A stretch of DNA of 9,367 nt from an uncultured Prevotella sp. (GTDB lineage Bacteria > Bacteroidota > Bacteroidia > Bacteroidales > Bacteroidaceae), in assembly GCA_937880835.1 (NCBI GenBank), contig CALGRN010000086.1:1-9367 (forward strand), in the 5' to 3' direction. A program made the position numbers and the translations under genes. The notes under the pieces are model-generated. The model ran no database searches and was not told where the DNA came from. It saw nothing but the letters and a program-made list of their open reading frames with translations. Positions within the stretch are counted from its first letter, which is position 1. Every line of letters starts with the position of its first letter. Below are positions 1-7,705 of this stretch, in pieces.

Positions 1-1854
1 TTTCAGCCATTTGTATTTCTCTGTAAGTTTCTTTTTTATTGTTTTCGGTTTATCTTTCCCATATCCGGCAGGCGTCAATCGCTCACGCTCTATACCGTGT
101 GCAATAAGATAATTAACAACTGTTTCCGCACGTCTTTGCGACAAACGCTTGTTATATTCTGCGCTTCCTTTATAGTCACAATGGGCACTTAGCTCAATAG
201 TAACATTTGGATTCTCGTTAAGAAGTTTTACAAGCTCATCCAAAGCCTTTGCCGATTCCGGACGAAGAGTTGCCTTGTCGAAGTCGTAGAAAATATTGTC
301 AATAAGTACGGGTGCAGTTATTGAGGCGAGAGGAAACTGCAATACGTATTCTTCCGACTCGCTCACGGTCTCTGCTTTCAATTCTTCCTTATGACTGAGG
401 AAACCTTTGCACGATGCCATTATAATATATTCCACATTAGGCTTTATTACTTGTGTAAACGAACCGTCTCCCTTTACATTAAGTTTGAGGTTAGTGCCGT
501 CGTTTCCTACCATATAAACCTGTGCAGCAGGAAGTTCATACCCTTCCTGTTCATAAACCCAACCTTTGATTGTCTGCACTATTTCCGGATTTTCAAAGCT
601 GTATATATGATCCCAACCGCGTCCATCTCCCCTATTTGAAGAAAAGTAACCACGATTATAAGGACCTTCAAATGTCATACCGAAATCATCTCCTTGCGAA
701 TTAAGAGGATAGCCCGGATGTTCCAGATGCCATCGTCTGTCAGCTCCTACTTTTGCTATATATATATCCAAACCACCCATTCCCGGATGTCCGTCTGACG
801 AGAAATACAAATCACCATTAGGACGGAAAGTTGGAAATTCCTCATTTCCGGGAGTATTTATTGGTGCTCCTACATTCTCAACACCACCAAGACCTGCTGC
901 CGTAAGGCGTACTCTCCAAATATCAAGTCCGCCTTTACCACCCGGCATATCGGAAGTAAAATAGAGCCAAAGACCATCTGGCGATATGGCAGGGTGTGCA
1001 AAACTCGACAAAGTATCACGTGAAATATCTAACTTTTCTGCTTTTCCCCAAGCAGCATCCGAACGGTTTGACACAACAATAGAAGCATACTTCGGCGATA
1101 CCGGGTCTGTAAGGCATTGTGTCAAATACATTTCTCTTTGATCGGGAGAGAAGCAACATGCCCCTTCATCATATTTTGTGTTAAGTCCCGACTCTATACT
1201 ATGGGGCTTTCCCCATTTCCCTTTGTCGTCCTTTTCCGACAAAAAGATGTCTCCTTCCTTTGTCCCTGTTATACCACTCAGTTCGTCTCCCATCGCTTCA
1301 TTGCGCGTTGAGGTAAAATAAAGCTGCTGATATTCATCGCCTGCAAGCATGGGAGAGTAATCGGCACGACGCGAATTGAACACTTCCATTCTCTTTACGG
1401 TATATCTCGATCCTTCCTTTTTCCATACAGGAGCCATTTTTGCAGAATGCAATCCGTTCTTTGCGAGAATGTTTTCAGGCATGGAATCGAGTACCATTTT
1501 AAATTCTTGTTCAGCTGTTTTGTATTCTCCGTTTTTTAACAACAACCGTGCATAAGCCAAACGATCGCTTATACTGTCTTGTTTGTATCGTATTACATTT
1601 CTGTAAGCAGCAATGGCTTTTTGTGTAGAATTTATCTTCTCGTAGCATATAGCCATTTTCTTAGCTCTCTCTCCACGCTTGTCACGTTCTTTCGGAGATG
1701 TCTTCGAATAAGCCTGTTTGAATTGAGTTGCAGCATCATAGTATTCTCCCAAAGCAAGATATTTCTCTCCTTTTTTTAGGTTTTTGTCTATTCCGCACGA
1801 AACAAACAATACTGAAATCAAAACTATGAATGCTATAATGGATTTATGTTGCAT
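1..1854 (-). CDS. porE: PorE-like OmpA/PD40 lipoprotein, C-terminus cut by window edge
   Basis: The frame is open from the ATG at 1854 to base 1 (618 codons) with no stop, so the C-terminus is missing. The first 20 residues form a signal peptide ending in LFVSC, which predicts lipidation on Cys20. The following residues (GIDKN) lack the acidic pair of the Bacteroidetes surface-export signal, so a periplasm-facing outer-membrane lipoprotein is likely. Domains in order: TPR-like helices (about 25-135); PD40/WD40-type propeller (about 160-420) with repeats such as SPDGLWLYFTSD and RPNGDLYFSSD; carboxypeptidase-regulatory-like beta domain (about 425-510); OmpA-type peptidoglycan-binding domain (from about 518) with Asp560 and Arg575 at the positions of the E. 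coli OmpA ligand residues D271 and R286. This order is that of PorE (PG1058 of Porphyromonas gingivalis), which links the type IX secretion machinery to peptidoglycan. The PorE call is by architecture; Bacteroidales carry paralogues, so the T9SS role is inferred. It lies 50 bp after topB and has no obvious promoter of its own. Confidence 0.85.
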   Translation of the reverse strand, partial: MQHKSIIAFIVLISVLFVSCGIDKNLKKGEKYLALGEYYDAATQFKQAYSKTSPKERDKRGERAKKMAICYEKINSTQKAIAAYRNVIRYKQDSISDRLAYARLLLKNGEYKTAEQEFKMVLDSMPENILAKNGLHSAKMAPVWKKEGSRYTVKRMEVFNSRRADYSPMLAGDEYQQLYFTSTRNEAMGDELSGITGTKEGDIFLSEKDDKGKWGKPHSIESGLNTKYDEGACCFSPDQREMYLTQCLTDPVSPKYASIVVSNRSDAAWGKAEKLDISRDTLSSFAHPAISPDGLWLYFTSDMPGGKGGLDIWRVRLTAAGLGGVENVGAPINTPGNEEFPTFRPNGDLYFSSDGHPGMGGLDIYIAKVGADRRWHLEHPGYPLNSQGDDFGMTFEGPYNRGYFSSNRGDGRGWDHIYSFENPEIVQTIKGWVYEQEGYELPAAQVYMVGNDGTNLKLNVKGDGSFTQVIKPNVEYIIMASCKGFLSHKEELKAETVSESEEYVLQFPLASITAPVLIDNIFYDFDKATLRPESAKALDELVKLLNENPNVTIELSAHCDYKGSAEYNKRLSQRRAETVVNYLIAHGIERERLTPAGYGKDKPKTIKKKLTEKYKWLK

Positions 1855-1870
1855 AAATTTTATGGTTCAA

Positions 1871-1888
1871 TTAATCTTAAAAGATTAA
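1871..1888. repeat. AT-rich palindrome between topB and the PorE-like gene
   Basis: TTAATCTT and AAGATTAA flank a central AA, giving an 8-bp perfect inverted repeat 17 bp upstream of the ATG at 1854. As RNA it would more realistically be a 7-bp stem with a 4-nt loop, and it is weak because only one pair in each arm is G-C. It sits in the leader of the PorE-like gene and 16 bp past the topB stop. It could be a protein-binding operator, a weak terminator or a processing site; nothing here decides between them. Confidence 0.4.
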
Positions 1889-1904
1889 CGGTATATATTC
1901 TTTT

Positions 1905-3920
1905 TTATTGCTTAAAAGGTTTTCGGAAGTCGCAACCTTCTTTCCAACGACTGCACCCATAAGCAGTTTTACCCTTTATTATAATCCCCTTATGGCATAC
2001 GGGACATTCCTTTCCTGATATTTCTTCTTTTGTTTTTTTATCTGTTTTTCTCGTTTCTGTCATTTTTTTTCTCTGAACAGATGTTTTTTTTGCTATCTTC
2101 TTCTTTAAATCTTCTTCTGTTGTTATCGTCACATGGCGGTTTGAATTATCGGCAAGCACATCCTTGACGATATCGTTTATTTGTACTTTCAACTCTTCGA
2201 TAAACTGTCCCGGATCATATTTTCTATGCTCTATGTCTCGCAGTTTCTTTTCCCATATACCGGTAAGTTCACAACTTTTCAGGAGTTCTTCCTTTATTGT
2301 GTCTATAAGTTCTATTCCTGTCGGGGTGGCAATGAGATTTTTCCGTTCACGACGAATATATCTTCGTTTGAACAATGTTTCTATTATGTTTGCGCGAGAC
2401 GATGGTCTTCCTATTCCATTTTCTTTCAATGCCAAGCGCAGTTCTTCATCTTCTACGAACTTTCCTGCTGTTTCCATTGCTCTGAGAAGCGTTGCTTCCG
2501 TGTAGAATTTAGGTGGTGTGGTCCTTTTCTCGGTAAGTGTAGGCACATGAGAACCTGTCTCTCCTTTCGTGAATGTTGGCAAAGTACGTTCTTCATCGTC
2601 TTTTTTTACGTCTTCATCATCATGCTTATGCTCTTCCTTTGCATATACGATACGCCACCCCGGTTCTATTATTTCTTTTCCGCTTACTTTAAATTCAACT
2701 TCATCTACAATTCCCAAAACAGTGGTTGTAGAGAACTTACAATCCGGATAGAAAACACTTATGAAACGTTTTGCAACCAAATCATATACGTTTCTTTCCA
2801 TATCGGTAAGCCGCTCTGCCCTTACTCCAGTCGGAATTATAGCGTGGTGGTCGGTCACTTTCGACGTGTCGAACACTTTTTTGCTTTTAACGAGCGGCTT
2901 GTTCAATAAAGGCGATGTCAGATGCTCATACCCTTTGAGCCCTGAAAGTATCGAGTTACACTTCACAAACACGTCATCACTGAGATACTGCGTATCGACA
3001 CGCGGATATGTTGTCAGTTTTTTCTCATAAAGACTTTGTATCAAATTGAGTGTTGTCTCTGCACTGTAACCGAACCTGCGATTACATTCAACCTGCAAGG
3101 AAGTAAGGTCGAACAAATGAGGAGGTGCTTCCGTACCCTTCTTTTTCTGCACATCGGTCACAGTAAAAGGCTTGTTCGCAATGGTATCGAAAGCCTTTTC
3201 ACCTTCCTCGCGGCTTGTAAACTTGCCTTTTGTGGCAGTGAAAAGCGTATCGCGATATATTGTTGAAAGCACCCAATACGGTTCAGGCTTGAAACTGTCT
3301 ATCTCCTTTTGCCGTCCGACAATAAGCGCAAGCGTCGGCGTTTGCACTCTTCCTATGCTCAATACTTGTCTGTTCTGACCGTATTTCAACGTATATAGCC
3401 GCGTTGCATTAATTCCGAGGATCCAATCGCCTATCGCACGGCTAAGTCCTGCCATGTATAACGGATGATATTCGCTTTCATCTTTAAGCGAACTAAAACC
3501 TTCTTTGATAGCATCTTCGGTAAGTGATGAAATCCAAAGACGCTTTACCGGACATTTCGCCTGCGCTTTCTGCATGACCCAACGTTGTATAAGCTCTCCT
3601 TCCTGACCTGCATCACCGCAGTTTATTATGCTGTCGGCAGACTGCATGAGTCTTTCTATCGTGGCAAACTGCTTATGTATTCCTTTGTCATCAATAAGTT
3701 TTATGCCAAATCGTTGTGGCAGCATTGGCAGCGAGCCGAGACTCCATCGTTTCCACAAAGGGGTATAATCGTTAGGTTCTTTCAACGTACAAAGATGTCC
3801 AAAAGTCCATGTCACCTGATAACCGTTGCCCTCCATGTATCCGTCATGAGAACTTACAGCCCCCAACACACGTGCTATATCTTTCGCTACGCTCGGTTTC
3901 TCTGCAATGCAAACAATCAT
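1905..3920 (-). CDS. topB: DNA topoisomerase III (type IA)
   Basis: This 671-residue type IA topoisomerase cuts one DNA strand through a 5'-phosphotyrosine and passes the other strand through. It removes negative supercoils and decatenates DNA. The Toprim domain is N-terminal: IAEKPSVAKDIA (Glu7) and CGDAGQEGEL at 101-110. The latter replaces the usual D-x-D-x-E with D103-A-G105-Q-E107, so the second Asp is Gly. SIGRVQTPTLAL (188-199) is the conserved strand-binding motif and LTTYPRVDT (302-310) carries the catalytic Tyr305. A basic linker (about 595-635) leads to a C-terminal zinc-ribbon-like motif, Cys639/642/656/663, common in this family. The length is normal for bacterial TopB and the start is fixed by the MIVCIAEKPS N-terminus. 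It begins 7 bp after the LUD gene, so the two are almost certainly co-transcribed. Bacteroidales often carry extra topB copies on conjugative elements; no mobile-element genes lie nearby, so this is probably the chromosomal copy. Confidence 0.95.
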   Translation of the reverse strand: MIVCIAEKPSVAKDIARVLGAVSSHDGYMEGNGYQVTWTFGHLCTLKEPNDYTPLWKRWSLGSLPMLPQRFGIKLIDDKGIHKQFATIERLMQSADSIINCGDAGQEGELIQRWVMQKAQAKCPVKRLWISSLTEDAIKEGFSSLKDESEYHPLYMAGLSRAIGDWILGINATRLYTLKYGQNRQVLSIGRVQTPTLALIVGRQKEIDSFKPEPYWVLSTIYRDTLFTATKGKFTSREEGEKAFDTIANKPFTVTDVQKKKGTEAPPHLFDLTSLQVECNRRFGYSAETTLNLIQSLYEKKLTTYPRVDTQYLSDDVFVKCNSILSGLKGYEHLTSPLLNKPLVKSKKVFDTSKVTDHHAIIPTGVRAERLTDMERNVYDLVAKRFISVFYPDCKFSTTTVLGIVDEVEFKVSGKEIIEPGWRIVYAKEEHKHDDEDVKKDDEERTLPTFTKGETGSHVPTLTEKRTTPPKFYTEATLLRAMETAGKFVEDEELRLALKENGIGRPSSRANIIETLFKRRYIRRERKNLIATPTGIELIDTIKEELLKSCELTGIWEKKLRDIEHRKYDPGQFIEELKVQINDIVKDVLADNSNRHVTITTEEDLKKKIAKKTSVQRKKMTETRKTDKKTKEEISGKECPVCHKGIIIKGKTAYGCSRWKEGCDFRKPFKQ

Positions 3921-3927
3921 AATCTTA

Positions 3928-4566
3928 TCAATAACCTAAATTTTCGCCTACAAGAATAACAATGTGTCGTTTCTCTGGATATGAATTACGCAAAAAATGA
4001 ATATAGTTGCAGATGCTCTGTTTTGAATTGCAGTTATGACATATACCGTCTGTCTGGCATGGTGTTTTTATATCAAGGCGAGTTGCGTTGACAGGAGCTG
4101 CAAACGAACGTGCACGCACAAGAGCAGCATCTACGTTCTGTACGACCTTGTTCATACCTACAATGAATATCACTTTTTCAGGTCCCCACGTGATAGCAGC
4201 CACACGATTGCCATTACCATCGACATTTACGATGACACCGTTCTCCGACATTGCGTTTACACTTGACAGGAAATAGTCGCATTCAAATGCTTTGCGATAA
4301 ATTTCATTTTTTTCTTTTTCTGTCTTTGCATCATCTCGGTCGAACACTTTATAAAGTCCTTCTTTCAGTCTGTTCGTAAGCCCTGTTTCTCTTATAGACA
4401 TAGAGCCACCCCACGAGATACTGCTTCCCACAGGTATAAGTTCCAAAACTTTCTCAATCATTTCTTTTGAAGTGGGACAGAAAAACGCTTCGAAATTCCT
4501 CCGTTTCAAGTTTTCTATCAGTTTTTTTGCCAACCGCTCGTTTCTTAATTCTATCGGTGTACTCAT
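3928..4566 (-). CDS. LUD-domain (LutC/YkgG-like, DUF162) protein with C-terminal cysteine cluster
   Basis: This 212-residue soluble protein has the LUD (lactate utilization) fold. Conserved blocks are SISWGGSMSIRETGL (49-63), the stretch NAMSENGVIVNVDGNGNRVA (104-123), GPEKVIFIVGMNKVVQNVD (128-146), and the C-terminal VILVGENLGY. After the core comes a cysteine cluster, Cys170/176/179/186 (C-x5-C-x2-C-x6-C, around TPCQTDGICHNC), typical of stand-alone members and suited to a metal or Fe-S site. The family is known from LutC, part of the LutABC L-lactate oxidation complex, but no lutA or lutB partner lies here. The substrate and reaction of stand-alone LUD proteins are not established, so no specific function is assigned. 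The start at 4566 follows an A/T-rich leader without a Shine-Dalgarno sequence, as usual in Bacteroidetes. It is the first gene of a probable operon with topB 7 bp downstream and the PorE-like gene after that. Confidence 0.88.
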   Translation of the reverse strand: MSTPIELRNERLAKKLIENLKRRNFEAFFCPTSKEMIEKVLELIPVGSSISWGGSMSIRETGLTNRLKEGLYKVFDRDDAKTEKEKNEIYRKAFECDYFLSSVNAMSENGVIVNVDGNGNRVAAITWGPEKVIFIVGMNKVVQNVDAALVRARSFAAPVNATRLDIKTPCQTDGICHNCNSKQSICNYIHFLRNSYPEKRHIVILVGENLGY

Positions 4567-4671
4567 CTTATTATCATCACAATATAAATAATTTTCGCAA
4601 GAATGGATTTTTATATATTTCCATTATGAACAGATACTGTTTAAAAAGAAATAACCATTATTTGACAAGTG

Positions 4672-4701
4672 CAAATATAAGTTTTTTTTCTCAATCGACA
4701 A
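4672..4701 (-). promoter_or_regulatory. Predicted Bacteroidetes promoter for the LUD-topB unit
   Basis: Read on the minus strand, TTG (4699-4701) is followed after 19 bp by TATATTTG (4672-4679). This matches the Bacteroidetes sigma-ABfr pattern of a -33 TTG and a -7 TAnnTTTG box with 19-21 bp between them. Transcription would begin near 4665, giving a leader of about 100 nt before the LUD start at 4566. It lies downstream of the galK terminator, as expected for a new transcription unit. The box is AT-rich in an AT-rich region, so a chance match is possible. Confidence 0.6.
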
Positions 4702-4925
4702 GATTTGATTCTCCTTTTTCATTAAATTTATATATACAAGGTTTTCAAACATTTTTATATCAATCTTTTATTTCATCAGAAAATATGACGTTATATTTCT
4801 CTTAATGATTAAAGAACGAAGAGAAACACCACCTAAATATAGCTTGTGTAGTTATAAAGAATTTCCGAAATTTGTAATTTTGTAAGTTACATTTTATCTT
4901 TTATTGATACGAAATAGCACCTTTT

Positions 4926-4943
4926 TATGGGAGTCTTCCCATA
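4926..4943. repeat. Hairpin TATGGGA-gtct-TCCCATA in the intergenic region
   Basis: Seven perfectly paired bases flank a 4-nt loop. It has more G and C than its surroundings but no T-run directly after it on either strand, so it does not look like an intrinsic terminator. It lies between the long hairpin past galK and the promoter of the LUD gene. It may be an operator or part of a structured RNA; its role is unknown. Confidence 0.4.
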
Positions 4944-4972
4944 TTGACGGAAAAATCTTTTGAGACAACAAT

Positions 4973-5021
4973 AAAGAATAAAACAGACAAAGTTAAGTTA
5001 TTTTGTCTGTTTTTATTCTTT
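4973..5021 (-). terminator. Long hairpin terminator after galK, probably bidirectional
   Basis: The arms are at 4973-4991 and 5002-5021. Their inner parts pair as AAAACAGACAAA with TTTGTCTGTTTT and the outer parts as AAAGAAT with ATTCTTT, with one bulged base and a 10-nt loop. The structure starts about 70 bp past the galK stop. Each 3' arm is T-rich on its own strand (TTTTATTCTTT on minus, TTTTTATTCTTT on plus), so it could stop transcription from either side. It would end the galM-transporter-galK transcript. Confidence 0.7.
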
Positions 5022-5091
5022 ACAAGAGAACAACCTCATTCTCTTATCATTAAACTCAATATATGAACAACATAATTTCTTTATTTTTTTA

Positions 5092-6252
5092 TCAACAGAT
5101 TTTTCTTGCACCATCGCCAATAACAACGTCATATACGGAGATTGTTTTTCCATATTTGCCGTGATACTTTTCTTTCGCATCCGCAATAAACTTGTCGTAA
5201 ATATCTTTCTTTACAAGGTTTATTGTGCAACCGCCGAAACCACCACCCATAATACGACTGCCGGTTACGCAATTATCCTTTGCTATATCGTTAAGATAAT
5301 CAAGTTCTTCGCAAGAAACTTCATATTCGTTTCTAAGTCCATTATGAGTTTCGTACATTTTCTGTCCTACGGTTTCATAATCTCCCACACTTAAAGCATT
5401 GCATACATCTAATACGCGGTCATATTCGCCAAGAACGTATGCAGCACGCTTATAGTCTTCTGATGTGACATCGGTTTTAACAGCTTCCAGTTCATTCCAA
5501 TCTGCATCGCGTAATGTTTCAAAATGTTTGTTCGTAAACTTGTCTTGAAGTGCTTTTACAACGTTTTCACAACTGTTGCGACGTTCGTTATATGCAGAGG
5601 ACGCAAGTTCATGTTTAATTTTCGAGTCTAAAAGCACGAGCTTATAGCCGTCAAGATTGAAAGCAATGTATTCAAATTCACGACTTCGGCAGTCAAGACG
5701 TATTAGTTTGTTTTCTTTTCCGAATATGCTTGAGAACTGATCCATAATGCCACAATTCACACCGCAGTAGTTGTGTTCGGTAGCCTGACCGGCAAGAACC
5801 ATGTCCCATTTGGAAATCTTGTTGTCTCCAAACAAGTCGTTTATTGCATAAGCGTAGCAGCTTTCAAGTGCAGCGGAAGACGACATTCCTGCTCCAAGAG
5901 GAACATCTCCTGCAAAAGCTGTGTTGAAACCTTTTACGTCAACACCCAATTTCCTCATCTCCTGCACTATTCCATATATATAGCGAGCCCAACTTGTGTG
6001 CGGACCTACCGGGTCGTCAACTTTGAATTCCACGCGGTCTTTCATGTTGATAGAGTAGCACATAATAGTGTTGAGTTCGTTTGGACATATCTCACACATG
6101 ATACCTTTGTTCACTGCACCCGGCAAAACAAATCCTCCGTTGTAGTCGGTATGCTCGCCAATAAGGTTGATACGTCCCGGTGCTGTGTATATATTGCCTG
6201 TCTTTCCGTCGAAATGTTTAATAAATCGACTCCTTACAAAATCTATTTCCAT
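5092..6252 (-). CDS. galK: Galactokinase
   Basis: Galactokinase phosphorylates alpha-D-galactose with ATP to galactose-1-phosphate, the entry step of the Leloir pathway, in the cytoplasm. The protein has 386 residues, normal for the family, and all three GHMP-kinase signatures. The galactokinase motif GRINLIGEHTDYNGGFVLP is at 26-44 (Arg27 being the conserved catalytic-site Arg). The ATP-binding loop PLGAGMSSSAALE is at 118-130, and GGGFGG at 336-341. CGIMDQFSS at 167-175 carries Asp171, the expected catalytic base. The start gives the usual short N-terminal extension before the sugar motif. It is the last gene of the cluster, 101 bp after the transporter; that gap shows no clear promoter or terminator. 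The gene order matches the known Bacteroides galactose cluster. No galT or galE is present in the window. Confidence 0.97.
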   Translation of the reverse strand: MEIDFVRSRFIKHFDGKTGNIYTAPGRINLIGEHTDYNGGFVLPGAVNKGIMCEICPNELNTIMCYSINMKDRVEFKVDDPVGPHTSWARYIYGIVQEMRKLGVDVKGFNTAFAGDVPLGAGMSSSAALESCYAYAINDLFGDNKISKWDMVLAGQATEHNYCGVNCGIMDQFSSIFGKENKLIRLDCRSREFEYIAFNLDGYKLVLLDSKIKHELASSAYNERRNSCENVVKALQDKFTNKHFETLRDADWNELEAVKTDVTSEDYKRAAYVLGEYDRVLDVCNALSVGDYETVGQKMYETHNGLRNEYEVSCEELDYLNDIAKDNCVTGSRIMGGGFGGCTINLVKKDIYDKFIADAKEKYHGKYGKTISVYDVVIGDGARKIC

Positions 6253-6353
6253 AATCGTTGAAGTTAAAAAGATTGATAAATATATATCGGAATCTTTGCC
6301 GGTTTGCTTGCGCGTTGATATCCGTTTTTCTTCTCCTACATTACGTTACAATG

Positions 6354-7667
6354 TCAGTCAACTGGAATATCCTTGTTTACGTTCTTACTTCCTATTATTG
6401 CATATATAAGAATGTATGAGATTCCTATTATAGGAACGATGTAAGAGAGCATATAGCCGATATTGTCTGCGATGAAGTTCTGTACCAATGGCAAGACTCC
6501 TCCGCCAACAACCATCATCATGAATATACCTGATGCGGCAGCGGAATATTTACCGAGTCCTTCGCATGCTAAGTTGAATATACATGACCACATAACCGAT
6601 GTGCATAAACCGCATAAAACAAGAAGTAATGCAGCTATCGGAACAGTTACCATTTGGAATGCAGAGCCAGTGAATACCGGCATATACACCGATGTGGACT
6701 TTCCTAAAATCATAGCCAAAAGAATTAATCCTATACCAACCAATGATGCTGTTATAACTAATGTTCGGCTTGAAACCTTGTTTGCAATGAGTGCGGCTGT
6801 CATACGTCCGATTAGCATAAGAAACCAATATGTGCCGGCAACAAAGCCTCCAATCGCCGCTGCATTGCCGAGAACTCCCGCTCCTTTTACACTTGTATCA
6901 GAAATATAGAAATTCAATGTTCCCGGTATTCCGACCTCTACTCCTACATAAAGGAATATAGCTATCGCACCAAGAACGAAATGACGGAATGACCAAGGAC
7001 TATGTTCAAATACCGTTTCAGAAGTAGTTTTGCCCATTTCCGGATCTTGTATTGGTATGAAGCAGAGTGCGATAAAAGCGAAAGCGAATACCGTCATGGC
7101 AATATAAAGCACAAGATTTACATCCACCATCTTTGTCTGTGCAGTAACTGTACCAATAAGAGCACCAACCAACATAGGAGTAAGAGTTCCTGATAAAGAA
7201 TTAAGAGTTCCGCCAATCATATTCAGCTGATTGCCTTTATTTCCACCTCCGCCTATTAGATTGAGCATAGGATTTACAACCGTATTAAGCATACATACGG
7301 AAAAACCTGATATGAATGCACCAAGCAGATAAACGGAGAATCCCATAACACCTAATTCAAAGAAACCGGATAAGAACTGGATGAATACACCGAAGAATCC
7401 TGTTGCAATGCCAACAAGAGCTGTTTTCTTATATCCGATTTTTGAAAGCATTTTTCCTGCCGGAATACCCATAAACAGATAAGCTAAGAAATTCATGGCA
7501 TTTCCGAGCATACCTATTGTATTTGCGCTTTCACTTTCAGAAAAGGCATTTTTCCATATTACTCCTATAGGAGCGGCAAGATTCGTTACAAACGAAATCA
7601 TTGCAAAAAGAAACATCATTGTTATTATGGCAATGATGTTTCCTTGTTGTTTAATTGAACTATTCAT
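6354..7667 (-). CDS. FHS-family MFS sugar:H+ symporter, probably glucose/galactose
   Basis: This 437-residue inner-membrane protein has about 12 hydrophobic segments, the first at about 11-35 and the last at about 405-426. It fits the fucose-galactose-glucose:H+ symporter (FHS) branch of the major facilitator superfamily. NTVVNPMLNLIGGGG (128-142) is the family's N-P-x-L-N block, and GIPAGKMLSKIGYKKT (67-82) is a degenerate form of the MFS loop 2-3 motif. YVGVEVGIPG (240-249) matches the acidic site in the second half of FHS transporters. It most resembles the GluP-like permeases. The substrate is inferred from its place 38 bp after galM and 101 bp before galK, which points to galactose with or without glucose. 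Fucose or another hexose cannot be excluded. It has no promoter-like site of its own and is probably expressed from the one before galM. Confidence 0.9.
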   Translation of the reverse strand: MNSSIKQQGNIIAIITMMFLFAMISFVTNLAAPIGVIWKNAFSESESANTIGMLGNAMNFLAYLFMGIPAGKMLSKIGYKKTALVGIATGFFGVFIQFLSGFFELGVMGFSVYLLGAFISGFSVCMLNTVVNPMLNLIGGGGNKGNQLNMIGGTLNSLSGTLTPMLVGALIGTVTAQTKMVDVNLVLYIAMTVFAFAFIALCFIPIQDPEMGKTTSETVFEHSPWSFRHFVLGAIAIFLYVGVEVGIPGTLNFYISDTSVKGAGVLGNAAAIGGFVAGTYWFLMLIGRMTAALIANKVSSRTLVITASLVGIGLILLAMILGKSTSVYMPVFTGSAFQMVTVPIAALLLVLCGLCTSVMWSCIFNLACEGLGKYSAAASGIFMMMVVGGGVLPLVQNFIADNIGYMLSYIVPIIGISYILIYAIIGSKNVNKDIPVD

Positions 7668-7705
7668 TATTATTTCTTATGTAATTAAGGTTGAGTATAT
7701 CCAAA

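Larger units (their letters stand above)
4567..5091. other. 525-bp non-coding region between galK and the LUD gene
   Basis: This AT-rich stretch has no convincing gene. The open frames in it are short, without family resemblance, and composed of residues expected from AT-rich DNA. What can be read is, from high to low coordinate: a long hairpin past galK (4973-5021), a shorter hairpin with GGGA/TCCC arms (4926-4943), a Bacteroidetes-type minus-strand promoter (4672-4701), and a leader of about 100 nt for the LUD gene. The leader contains a weak inverted repeat (AATGGA at 4602-4607, TCCATT at 4620-4625). Confidence 0.7.

Noticed and set aside
2181..2909. Plus-strand open frame of 242 codons inside topB
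   Set aside because: It lies wholly antisense to a well-conserved gene; its product is rich in Phe, Cys, Ser and Tyr, as expected of a shadow frame, and matches no family I recognise.
4467..4805. Plus-strand open frame of 112 codons over the LUD start and the intergenic region
   Set aside because: It overlaps the LUD N-terminus antisense, continues into AT-rich non-coding DNA, and its product is low-complexity in Ser, Phe and Tyr.
4926..4943. The GGGA/TCCC hairpin as an intrinsic terminator
   Set aside because: No T-run follows it on either strand, and a better terminator lies 30 bp away.
5773..6261. Plus-strand open frame of 162 codons over the start of galK
   Set aside because: It is antisense to the conserved N-terminal half of galactokinase and shows no recognisable domain.
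6550..6828. Second minus-strand frame of 92 codons within the transporter gene
   Set aside because: It overlaps the transmembrane part of the transporter in another frame; the transporter frame is continuous, so this is not a frameshift remnant.
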